This document shows positions 6,675 through 13,336 of a stretch of 18,514 nucleotides of DNA, piece after piece. Each line of letters starts with the position of its first letter. The stretch's first letter is position 1. The stretch is from Bacteroidales bacterium. Its GTDB lineage: Bacteria; Bacteroidota; Bacteroidia; Bacteroidales; UBA7960. The notes beneath the pieces were generated by a model that did not search any database, was not told the origin of the DNA, and saw only the letters and a program-made list of their open reading frames with translations. The DNA is taken from the NCBI GenBank assembly GCA_007130545.1, contig SLSG01000271.1, forward strand, positions 1 through 18,514, read 5' to 3'. The translations under genes were made by a program, and so were the position numbers.

Positions 6675-7901
6675 CTATTTTGGCCGGTAGGCCAGAATGC
6701 TGAGGTGATCGGGATCAAAGACCTGGTTGGCTGCTTCAAGCAGGTCGCCCGTGCCGATGGCTTCTATTTTCCGGTTGATGTCCTCCAGGCTGTCCACCTG
6801 GTCAAAAACCAGCATGCTTTTTCCCATCGAAAGCATTTCACTTAAATTGGACTCATAGGTGATGGCTACCTGGCCAATCAATTGTTGTTTGGCCCGCTTC
6901 AGCTGCAGGGTACCGAGCCGGTTCTCCCGAAGGCGGCCAAGCTCCTTCCGGATGATGGCCAGGGTTTTCTCCGTATACCCGGGAGCCGTTCCGAAATAGA
7001 TGCTGAAGATCCCGGAATCGGTAAAGGGCTGGTAATGGCTTTCAATATTGTAGCAAAACCCGTGTTTTTCACGCACGGCCATGTTCAGCCTGGAATTCAG
7101 GCCTGGCCCACCCAGGATGTTGTTTAGCAGCACCATGCCGGTTTTCAGCGGATGGTCGCTGTGGAATGCCATATTGCCCACCACACAATGTGCCTGGTGG
7201 TTGCGTCGCTTAACGAAACGGGTCTCTGCCCTGTAGTCGTTGAAAGGAATGCGCTTGCCTGCCCTGTTCCCGGGCCGGATATGGCCGAAATATTTTTCTG
7301 TGAGTCGGACCAGGCGACTGAACTCGATGCGCCCAACAGAGCAAATGACCATTTCCCCGGTCATATAGTTGTTCTCCATGAACGTCCTGATGGAACGTTC
7401 GCTGAACCGCCTGATCTGTTTTGGATTCCCCAGGATGTTGCGTCCAAGTGGATGGTCTCTGAACACCACCCCGTCAAAATCATCGAAGATTTGCTCGCCG
7501 GGAGCGTCCTTGTATGAATTGATCTCATCCAGTACGATGTCTTTTTCCTTGTCCAGTTCCTTTTCGGGAAAAACCGAGTCGAAAAGGATGTCGGAAAGCA
7601 GGTCGAACCACCTTTTATAATGGGGGTACATGAAAGACGCATAAATGCAGGTGTCCTCCTTGGTGGTATAGGCGTTCAGTTCCCCTCCGACATTTTCCAT
7701 ATGGCTGAGAATGTGGAAGTTGCGCCTGCGTCGGGTCCCCTTGAAGATCACATGTTCTATGAAATGTGCCAGGCCCTGTTCATGGTCCTGCTCATCCCGT
7801 GAACCGGCATTGACGGCAATCCCGCAATGCGCCACTGTCGAGTTGCTTGTCTTATGGATCAGCCTTATGCCGTTGGAAAGCCTGTGTGTCTGGTAGGTCA
7901 T
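6675..7901 (-). CDS. M16 family zinc metallopeptidase (insulinase/processing-protease type)
   Basis: A 408-residue single-unit M16 peptidase of the bacterial processing-protease type. The inverted zinc motif HFIEH is at residues 46-50 (metal ligands His46 and His50, catalytic Glu49) and the distal ligand is Glu126 in VLDEINSYKD, about 76 residues later as expected. It is followed by the FDDFDGVVFRDHPLGRNILG segment and the inactive-like C-terminal domain with GGPGLNSRLNMAVREKHGFCYNIES, whose arginine and tyrosine help bind substrate. There is no signal peptide, so it is cytoplasmic or exported by other means; substrate unknown. Its ATG overlaps the def stop by four bases, so translation is probably coupled. 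Complete with all catalytic residues. Confidence 0.93.
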   Translation of the reverse strand: MTYQTHRLSNGIRLIHKTSNSTVAHCGIAVNAGSRDEQDHEQGLAHFIEHVIFKGTRRRRNFHILSHMENVGGELNAYTTKEDTCIYASFMYPHYKRWFDLLSDILFDSVFPEKELDKEKDIVLDEINSYKDAPGEQIFDDFDGVVFRDHPLGRNILGNPKQIRRFSERSIRTFMENNYMTGEMVICSVGRIEFSRLVRLTEKYFGHIRPGNRAGKRIPFNDYRAETRFVKRRNHQAHCVVGNMAFHSDHPLKTGMVLLNNILGGPGLNSRLNMAVREKHGFCYNIESHYQPFTDSGIFSIYFGTAPGYTEKTLAIIRKELGRLRENRLGTLQLKRAKQQLIGQVAITYESNLSEMLSMGKSMLVFDQVDSLEDINRKIEAIGTGDLLEAANQVFDPDHLSILAYRPK

Positions 7902-8461
7902 CGTTTCTTCTGGGGGAACTTCATCAGGTAACCTGGATTGACCAGTCCCTTCGAGATATTGCTTAGTCTTTTCCGGATCAGGGTTTTTTTCAGCGGGGAG
8001 ATCCTGTCCACCATCACGATCCCTTCTATGTGGTCGTATTCATGCTGGATGATACGCGCCGCCAGACCGGTGAATGATTCTTCTTGCCTGTTAAACTGCT
8101 CATCCTGATATGAAAGGCGGATGTCTGGCTTGCGTGAGATATCCTCCCTCAGGTCGGGGAAACTCAGGCAACCTTCATTGAACACCCATTCCTGGCCACT
8201 TTCCTCAAGAATCTCCGGGTTGATGAATACCCTTTTAAAATCCTCCAGTCCGGGATCATCCTCTATAAAGGGGGTGGCGTCGATCACAAAGATCCGTTTG
8301 CTTATGCCAACCTGTGGAGCCGCCAGTCCGACTCCCTGCGCCCTGTACATGGTTTCCCACATATTCCCGATAAGGTCGGTGAGTCCTGGTTCGTCCTGTT
8401 CGACCGGCAATGCCCTTTTTTTCAGCACAGGGTCGCCGTAAGCCACAATGGGAAGTATCAT
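7898..8461 (-). CDS. def: peptide deformylase
   Basis: Removes the formyl group from the N-terminal methionine of new proteins at the ribosome, using a metal held by one Cys and two His. All three signatures are present in the 187-residue protein: GVGLAAPQVG (residues 43-52), EGCLSFP (96-102, ligand Cys98) and QHEYDHIEG (139-147, ligands His140 and His144 with catalytic Glu141). Length and order are normal for the bacterial enzyme; the C-terminal tail (KKTLIRKRLSNISKG...) is the usual basic helix. It lies between ruvX and the M16 gene, overlapping each by four bases (stop/start), which supports one transcript with coupled translation. Confidence 0.97.
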   Translation of the reverse strand: MILPIVAYGDPVLKKRALPVEQDEPGLTDLIGNMWETMYRAQGVGLAAPQVGISKRIFVIDATPFIEDDPGLEDFKRVFINPEILEESGQEWVFNEGCLSFPDLREDISRKPDIRLSYQDEQFNRQEESFTGLAARIIQHEYDHIEGIVMVDRISPLKKTLIRKRLSNISKGLVNPGYLMKFPQKKR

Positions 8462-8889
8462 AACCGCTTGCTTGTAAAGCTTAGTTTTTCTAAATAGGAT
8501 TGCAGGATAATCGTCGCGCTGATGGTGTCTACCAGTGCCTTGTTCTGCCTGGCTTTTTTGCCCAGTCCGGCATCGATCATTGTCTGCATGGCCATACGGG
8601 ACGTGAATCTTTCATCCACACGTTCAACAGGGATGTCAGGAAATTGTTTCTGCAGCTGCCGGATAAATGGTTCAATATAACGGCTGGCATCCGAAGGCCG
8701 GTTCATCATATCCACCGGCAGTCCCACTACAATACAGTCCACCGGCTCGCGGGAGATATAGCCACGCAAAAATTCCATCAGGTCTTTTACATGCACGGTG
8801 GTCAGGCCGTTGGCAATCAGCCTTGACTGGTCCGTCACGGCGAGGCCGACCCGTTTTTGCCCATAATCTATTGCAAGTATGCGTCCCAT
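8458..8889 (-). CDS. ruvX: RuvX/YqgF family protein, putative pre-16S rRNA nuclease (formerly Holliday junction resolvase-like)
   Basis: A 143-residue RNase H-fold protein. YqgF of Escherichia coli is implicated in maturing the 5' end of 16S rRNA; the older label is Holliday junction resolvase-like. Acidic-site motifs are present: ILAIDYGQKRVGLAV with Asp8, IVVGLP, VERVDERFTS and the final LVDTISATIILQSYL with its Asp. The ATG at 8889 gives MGRILAIDYG, the normal start; a TTG six codons upstream (8907) lies inside the promoter box TATCTTTG and is rejected. First gene of the operon with def, the M16 peptidase and the O-methyltransferase, and divergent from dapD. Confidence 0.94.
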   Translation of the reverse strand: MGRILAIDYGQKRVGLAVTDQSRLIANGLTTVHVKDLMEFLRGYISREPVDCIVVGLPVDMMNRPSDASRYIEPFIRQLQKQFPDIPVERVDERFTSRMAMQTMIDAGLGKKARQNKALVDTISATIILQSYLEKLSFTSKRL

Positions 8890-8904
8890 GATCCTGATAA
8901 ACTG

Positions 8905-8912
8905 CAAAGATA
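8905..8912 (-). promoter_or_regulatory. Bacteroidota -7 box (TATCTTTG) for ruvX-def-M16-methyltransferase operon
   Basis: On the reverse strand TATCTTTG matches TAnnTTTG, 15 bases before the ruvX ATG. A TTG lies 17 bases further upstream (8930-8932 on the reverse strand), a plausible -33 element. It rules out the upstream TTG start codon, which would overlap the box. Confidence 0.6.
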
Positions 8913-8979
8913 CATAAAGCTTTGTAAGGCAATGCTATTTTACGGGCTTCTCTGCCATGGTCACAGGGGGAAAGATTTG

Positions 8980-8987
8980 TATATTTG
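8980..8987 (+). promoter_or_regulatory. Bacteroidota -7 box (TATATTTG) for dapD
   Basis: TATATTTG is an exact TAnnTTTG match, only six bases before the dapD ATG at 8994, predicting an almost leaderless transcript. It is divergent from the ruvX box at 8905-8912 within a 104-base shared intergenic region. No clear -33 TTG is visible. Confidence 0.55.
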
Positions 8988-8993
8988 CATCGG

Positions 8994-9809
8994 ATGGAAA
9001 CACATAAAAAGATTGTGGAACAGGCCTGGGCAGACCGCAGCCTGCTTCAAAAAAAAGAGGTTCAGGATGTGGTTTGCGAGCTTGTGGACCAGCTGGACAA
9101 AGGCCTGCTAAGGGTGGCCTCTCCGGATGGAGACCAATGGGTGGTGCATGAATGGGTCAAGATGGCCGTTGTACTTTATTTTCCGATACGGAAAATGGAG
9201 GTGACGGAAGTCGGACCATTCAGCTTTCACGACAAGATTCCGTTGAAAAAGGGCTTTGACCGCCTGGGTGTACGGGTCGTACCCCATGCCATTGCCCGGT
9301 ATGGCTCCTTCCTGGACGAGGATGTGGTAATGATGCCTTCCTATGTGAATATCGGCGCCAGGGTGGGAAGAGGGACCATGGTGGATACCTGGGCCACCGT
9401 CGGAAGTTGTGCCCAGATCGGGGCATATGTGCACCTCAGCGGGGGGGTGGGCATCGGTGGTGTGCTGGAACCGATACAGGCCGCACCGGTGATAGTGGAA
9501 GACCATTGTTTCATTGGCTCCCGCTGTATTGTGGTGGAAGGGGTTCGCATAGAAAAGGAAGCGGTGCTGGGAGCCAACGTGGTATTGACGGGTTCAACCC
9601 GCATCATTGACGTTAGCGGTCCGGAGCCCGTTGAATATACCGGGAGGGTGCCGGCAAGATCGGTTGTGATCCCGGGCAGCATACCCAAAACCTTTCCGGG
9701 AGGCACCTATCATGTGCCATGCGCGCTGATTATTGGGAAACGCAAGCAAAGCACCGATCAGAAAACCAGCCTTAACGAAGCCCTGCGCCAGTTCCGGGTG
9801 GACGTATAG
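8994..9809 (+). CDS. dapD: 2,3,4,5-tetrahydropyridine-2,6-dicarboxylate N-succinyltransferase
   Basis: Transfers succinyl from succinyl-CoA to tetrahydrodipicolinate, opening the succinylase branch to meso-diaminopimelate for lysine and peptidoglycan. The 271-residue length is normal. After an alpha-helical N-terminal domain (WVVHEWVKMAVVLYFPIRKM) come hexapeptide-repeat coils of a left-handed beta helix: ARYGSFLDEDVVMMPSYVNIGARVGRGTMVDTWATVGSCAQIG, VHLSGGVGIGGVLEP, then APVIVEDHCFIGSRCIVVEGVRIEKEAVLGANVVLTGSTRI, and the C-terminal VIPGSIPKTFPGGTYHVPCALIIGKR. The ATG at 8994 is used; the upstream in-frame TTG (8985) is part of the promoter box. Encoding dapD implies the acylation route rather than the DapL aminotransferase route. 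The following glycosyltransferase starts 47 bases later, with its own promoter box. Confidence 0.97.
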   Translation: METHKKIVEQAWADRSLLQKKEVQDVVCELVDQLDKGLLRVASPDGDQWVVHEWVKMAVVLYFPIRKMEVTEVGPFSFHDKIPLKKGFDRLGVRVVPHAIARYGSFLDEDVVMMPSYVNIGARVGRGTMVDTWATVGSCAQIGAYVHLSGGVGIGGVLEPIQAAPVIVEDHCFIGSRCIVVEGVRIEKEAVLGANVVLTGSTRIIDVSGPEPVEYTGRVPARSVVIPGSIPKTFPGGTYHVPCALIIGKRKQSTDQKTSLNEALRQFRVDV

Positions 9810-9830
9810 GCAAGCAAGTCTTCTTTTCGT

Positions 9831-9838
9831 TAAATTTG
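9831..9838 (+). promoter_or_regulatory. Bacteroidota -7 box (TAAATTTG) for the GT2-tsaC-cca cluster
   Basis: TAAATTTG matches TAnnTTTG and lies 18 bases before the ATG at 9857, in the 47-base gap after dapD. The leader between box and start is an A/T-rich run with nine T residues and no Shine-Dalgarno. It rejects the in-frame TTG at 9836, which overlaps the box. Confidence 0.5.
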
Positions 9839-9856
9839 TACCGAAATTTTTTTTTC

Positions 9857-10681
9857 ATGCCAGCATTGTCAGCGGTTGTCATTGCCTTTAACGAGGAAAA
9901 ATACATCGAAAGGTGTATCCGTTCTCTTCAGACGGTTGCCGATGAGGTGGTGGTGGTCGACTCTTATTCGACAGACCGCACGGCAGCCATTTGCAAGGAA
10001 CTGGGTGTGAAGTTATATCAACAAGCCTTCCTGGGGTATGTCCAGCAGAAGGATTTTGCCGTGGGCCTGGCCACCCATGACCATATCCTTTCGCTGGATG
10101 CTGATGAAGCCCTGTCGGAAGAAATGGCAGACTCTGTGAGGCAGGTAAAGGAAAACTGGACCCATGATGCATACGTTTTCAACCGCCTGAATAATTTTTG
10201 CGGACGGTGGATGTGGCATACCAGCCTCTATCCCGACCGAAAACTCAGGCTTTTTGACCGTCGCAAGGCTTCCTGGGGGGGAGTGAACCCGCATGATAAG
10301 GTGATCCTTCAGGCAGGAGGAACGAAACGCTGGCTGAAAGGCCAGATATTGCATTGGCTGTGTGATACTTATGAGGAGCATCTCGGGAAAACGGACCGCT
10401 TTTCCGGTATTGCTGCGCAGGAGGCCTTTGAGCGGGGTGTAAAGGCAACGGTCTGGAAGGTCGTCTTCAATCCGCTCTGGCGCTTTTTTCACAATTTCGT
10501 AATCAAGCTGGGATTTCTGGATGGCTATTATGGGTACCTGGTCAGCAAGTATGTCGCTCTCCTTGGATTTTTGAAATATGCCAAGCTCCGGCGTCTCCAT
10601 ATGGAGACACATGGATTGCATGGCCGGGATGGGGAGTCCCGCAGGGTGCGAATAGCAGACGCAAGCCGGGAAGTTAAATAA
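9857..10681 (+). CDS. glycosyltransferase family 2, WaaE/KdtX-like
   Basis: A 274-residue inverting GT-A glycosyltransferase. The N-terminus LSAVVIAFNEEKYIERCIRSL and VVVVDSYSTDRTAAICKELG form the nucleotide-sugar binding half, with the metal-binding DADE at residues 81-84 and the KLRLFDRRKASWGGVNPHDKV and HWLCDTYEEHLGKTDRF acceptor-side segments. This arrangement, plus the C-terminal amphipathic helices (WRFFHNFVIKLGFLDGYYGYLVSKY), matches the WaaE/KdtX group that adds a hexose to the inner core of lipopolysaccharide, so a cytoplasmic-face lipid A-core role is likely; the exact sugar is unknown. The ATG at 9857 gives a standard start. tsaC follows eight bases after its stop and cca six bases after tsaC, suggesting one transcript. 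Confidence 0.88.
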   Translation: MPALSAVVIAFNEEKYIERCIRSLQTVADEVVVVDSYSTDRTAAICKELGVKLYQQAFLGYVQQKDFAVGLATHDHILSLDADEALSEEMADSVRQVKENWTHDAYVFNRLNNFCGRWMWHTSLYPDRKLRLFDRRKASWGGVNPHDKVILQAGGTKRWLKGQILHWLCDTYEEHLGKTDRFSGIAAQEAFERGVKATVWKVVFNPLWRFFHNFVIKLGFLDGYYGYLVSKYVALLGFLKYAKLRRLHMETHGLHGRDGESRRVRIADASREVK

Positions 10682-10689
10682 AATCACCA

Positions 10690-11259
10690 ATGAATACACC
10701 ATATGACATTAAAGAGACAGTAAGGGTCCTTCAGACCGGAGGAACCATCCTCTATCCCACGGATACCATCTGGGGTATCGGGTGTGATGCCACCAATGCC
10801 AGGGCCGTCAAAAAGGTTTACGGTATTAAGGAGCGCTTGTCCGGAAAATCCCTGATTATTCTGGTGCCGGACCTGGAAGTTTTAAAGAACTATGTGGAAA
10901 GCATCCCTGAACTTGCCCGTGACTTAATGGATAGCATATCCGACCCTCTGACCATTATTTATCCCGGTGCAAGAAACCTGGCGCCCAACGTGGCGGCGGA
11001 GGATGGGTCGGTCGGGATCCGGATCCCGAAGGATGCATTCTGCCAGGAACTGCTGAAGGCTTTCGGAAAGCCCATCACCTCCACATCGGCCAACCTCAGC
11101 GGTGCCCCCAGCCCGGTTTCTTTCAGCAAGATTTCTCCCGAAATCATCGGGGCGGTGGACCATGTCGTTCCTTTCAGGGAGACCGGCATCCGCATGCCCC
11201 GGCCGTCCACCATCATCCGGATAGATCCCGCCGGGAACATGCAGATAATCAGGAACTGA
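10690..11259 (+). CDS. tsaC: threonylcarbamoyl-AMP synthase (TsaC/YrdC type)
   Basis: Makes threonylcarbamoyl-AMP from threonine, bicarbonate and ATP, the first step of t6A37 modification of ANN-decoding tRNAs. The 189-residue protein is the single-domain YrdC form without the Sua5 C-terminal domain. Motifs: TGGTILYPTDTIWGIGCDA (residues 16-34), IKERLSGKSLIILV (46-59; the usual KPL is KSL), the VGIRIPKDAF strand and STSANLSGAPSP (131-142). It lies in a tRNA-centred cluster with cca, eight bases after the glycosyltransferase and six bases before cca, and miaA lies 2 kb downstream. Confidence 0.95.
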   Translation: MNTPYDIKETVRVLQTGGTILYPTDTIWGIGCDATNARAVKKVYGIKERLSGKSLIILVPDLEVLKNYVESIPELARDLMDSISDPLTIIYPGARNLAPNVAAEDGSVGIRIPKDAFCQELLKAFGKPITSTSANLSGAPSPVSFSKISPEIIGAVDHVVPFRETGIRMPRPSTIIRIDPAGNMQIIRN

Positions 11260-11265
11260 ATTGTA

Positions 11266-12675
11266 ATGGAAACATTTCTCCGACACCGGATCTTTGAGGT
11301 TCTTTCCGGACTTGCCGCCGGGAAAGGGGTAAAAGTGTATGTGATCGGTGGATGGGTGCGCGACCTTTTCCTGAAAAGGGAATCCAAAGACATTGACATT
11401 GTCGTGGCAGGCAGTGGCATTGAGATGGCCGAGGCGATGCATGAAGCCCTTGGCCTGAAAAGGAAACTGCAGGTGTTTAAAAATTTCGGGACCGCCATGC
11501 TGCATTATCAGGACTGGCAGGTGGAATTTGTGGGGGCCCGCAAGGAATCTTACCGGCATGGCTCCCGCAAGCCCATTGTCGAAGACGGAAGCCTGGAGGA
11601 TGATCTGAAGCGAAGGGACTTTACGATCAATGCCATGGCAATCAGCCTCAACAAGGAAGACTTCGGGACCCTGATCGATCCGTTTGGCGGACAAAAGGAT
11701 CTGGTGAAAAAGCTGGTGCGCACGCCCCTGGATCCGGATGTGACCTATTCTGATGACCCATTGCGCATGATGCGGGCCGTACGGTTTTCAACACAGCTTG
11801 ACTTTCAGATACACAAGCCTTCTTTTGAGGCCATCCGCAGGAACGCCGGCAGGCTTGGCATCGTTTCCATGGAACGGATCATGGATGAGTTCAACAAGAT
11901 CCTACTTGCCGATAAGCCGGGCCGGGGACTTTTGATGTTGCAAGAGGCAGGCTTGCTTGGGGTGTTTTTCCCTGAACTGGAAGCCCTCTCCGGGGTGGAG
12001 GTGAAACACGGGAAGGCGCATAAGGATAATTTTATCCATACACTGAAGGTACTCGACAATGTTTCTGACCGTTCTGACAATCTCTGGCTGCGCTGGGCCG
12101 CCCTGCTGCATGACATTGCCAAACCAGCTTCAAAAAGGTATGAGGAGGCCAATGGCTGGACTTTTCACGGGCATGAATACCTGGGCTATAAAATGGTGGG
12201 CCCCATCTTCCGGAAGCTGAAGCTTCCGATGAATGAGAAAATGAAATTCGTACAGAAGATGGTGTTGCTGCACCTTCGACCAATCGTTCTGAGTCAGAGT
12301 ATCGTGACAGATTCAGCTGTCAGGCGGCTGCTCTTTGAGGCCGGCGATGACATCGACGACCTGATGTTGCTGTGCGAGGCGGATATAACTTCCGGAAACC
12401 CGGAAAAGGTCAAAAGGTACCTTAATAATTTTGAACTGGTCAGGCAAAAGCTTGAGGAAATCGAGGAAAAGGACCGCCTGCGCAACTGGCAGCCCCCGGT
12501 AACAGGGGAGGACATCATGGAATATTTCGGACTGAAACCCTGCCGGGAGGTCGGCGTCATCAAAACGGCCATACGGGAGGCCATCCTTGACGGGCACATC
12601 CCCAATCAGCGGCAAGAAGCCCTGGAACGGATGAAGGAGGAAGGAAAAAAAATGGGTCTTACACCCAAGCCGTAA
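11266..12675 (+). CDS. cca: CCA tRNA nucleotidyltransferase with C-terminal HD domain
   Basis: Adds or repairs the 3' CCA end of tRNAs. The 469-residue protein has a class II nucleotidyltransferase head: GGWVRDLFL (residues 28-36), the metal-binding DID at 42-44, RRDFTINAMA for sugar selection and DPLRMMRAVRF of the neck, followed by the nucleotide-selecting body. An HD phosphohydrolase domain comes next, with LLHDIAKP (His282-Asp283), the FHGHEYLGYKM segment, and MVLLHLRP. Many Bacteroidota CCA enzymes carry such an HD domain; its 2',3'-cyclic phosphatase or nuclease role is inferred from characterised bacterial relatives. It starts six bases after the tsaC stop, with no recognisable Shine-Dalgarno. 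Complete, no anomalies. Confidence 0.95.
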   Translation: METFLRHRIFEVLSGLAAGKGVKVYVIGGWVRDLFLKRESKDIDIVVAGSGIEMAEAMHEALGLKRKLQVFKNFGTAMLHYQDWQVEFVGARKESYRHGSRKPIVEDGSLEDDLKRRDFTINAMAISLNKEDFGTLIDPFGGQKDLVKKLVRTPLDPDVTYSDDPLRMMRAVRFSTQLDFQIHKPSFEAIRRNAGRLGIVSMERIMDEFNKILLADKPGRGLLMLQEAGLLGVFFPELEALSGVEVKHGKAHKDNFIHTLKVLDNVSDRSDNLWLRWAALLHDIAKPASKRYEEANGWTFHGHEYLGYKMVGPIFRKLKLPMNEKMKFVQKMVLLHLRPIVLSQSIVTDSAVRRLLFEAGDDIDDLMLLCEADITSGNPEKVKRYLNNFELVRQKLEEIEEKDRLRNWQPPVTGEDIMEYFGLKPCREVGVIKTAIREAILDGHIPNQRQEALERMKEEGKKMGLTPKP

Positions 12676-12688
12676 CGGAATTAATCAT

Positions 12689-12696
12689 TAAATTTG
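12689..12696 (+). promoter_or_regulatory. Bacteroidota -7 box (TAAATTTG) for the pRiA4b-like gene and miaA
   Basis: TAAATTTG matches TAnnTTTG in the 61-base gap after cca, 40 bases before the ATG at 12737. It would drive the overlapping pair downstream. No -33 TTG is visible at the expected spacing. Confidence 0.45.
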
Positions 12697-12736
12697 AAAT
12701 GGGTGGCGCATACCAGCCCGCAAAAACGGCATTTGC

Positions 12737-13336
12737 ATGCATATCTACCGGTTTAAATTGAGGTTTGAAGACCAGGATGAGTTTCTAAGGGAAGTGGAGG
12801 TCAGGGCAGACCAGACCTTTGAGGATTTCCACCGTGTTATTGTTGGCGACCTGAAACTGGACCCCAAAACCCTTTCGTCGTTTTTTACCTGCAATGACCA
12901 GTTCAGAAAACAAAAGGAGATCTGCCTGGTCGAGATGGATCCGGAACCGGATCCGGAACAGGATCCGGAAGAGGACGAAGGCAAACCGGTATATGTGATG
13001 GCGGAAAGCAGGGTCAGGAACTTCATTGATGACCCCCACCAGAAGCTGCTTTTTGTCTATGATTATCTGAATTACTGGACATTCTACATCGAACTGCTAA
13101 AGATCCTTCCGGCCGATGACAGCAAGGAGTATCCGAGGATATCCCGCTCGGAAGGGGAAACTCCCAGGGAATTGTCTGCAAAGCCGGGTACTGTGCCGCA
13201 AATTGATCAGCGCATGGACATGTCATTTGATGAGGATGTGTATGATCCGGAAGACCTGGATCAGCTGGAAAAGGAGGAAAACATTTACAGCAACCTGCCA
13301 GACAACTCCGAAGGCCTTGAAGAAGACAGTTTCTGA
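12737..13336 (+). CDS. pRiA4b ORF-3-like (IS1096 passenger TnpR-like) protein, conserved miaA neighbour
   Basis: A 199-residue acidic cytosolic protein of unknown function. The N-terminal half (IYRFKLRFEDQDEFLREVEVRADQTFEDFHRVIVGDLKL, then SSFFTCNDQF and ICLVEMD) and the later HQKLLFVYDYLNYWTFYIELLKIL match the pRiA4b ORF-3-like fold that annotation pipelines call IS1096 passenger TnpR-like; no recombinase or transposase residues are seen and I would not treat it as mobile. Residues 68-79 are three DPEx tetrapeptides encoded by a 12-base tandem repeat. The C-terminal 60 residues are acidic and probably disordered, ending EEDSF. Its last 20 bases overlap the start of miaA in another frame, so translation of the two is probably coupled. 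Genes of this type precede miaA in other Bacteroidota as far as I recall. Confidence 0.8.
   Translation: MHIYRFKLRFEDQDEFLREVEVRADQTFEDFHRVIVGDLKLDPKTLSSFFTCNDQFRKQKEICLVEMDPEPDPEQDPEEDEGKPVYVMAESRVRNFIDDPHQKLLFVYDYLNYWTFYIELLKILPADDSKEYPRISRSEGETPRELSAKPGTVPQIDQRMDMSFDEDVYDPEDLDQLEKEENIYSNLPDNSEGLEEDSF
12938..12973 (+). repeat. 12-bp tandem repeat, 3 copies, in the pRiA4b-like gene
   Basis: Three consecutive 12-base units (GATCCGGAACCG, GATCCGGAACAG, GATCCGGAAGAG) encode DPEP-DPEQ-DPEE, residues 68-79. Small, in frame, with one or two mismatches between units. Confidence 0.9.

Noticed and set aside
13116..13316. N-terminal extension of miaA
   Set aside because: Out-of-frame shadow of the pRiA4b-like gene; MiaA is of normal length when started at 13317.
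12737..13336. Mobile element suggested by the name IS1096 passenger TnpR-like
   Set aside because: No transposase, resolvase motif, inverted repeats or target duplication nearby; the gene is embedded in a housekeeping tRNA-gene neighbourhood.
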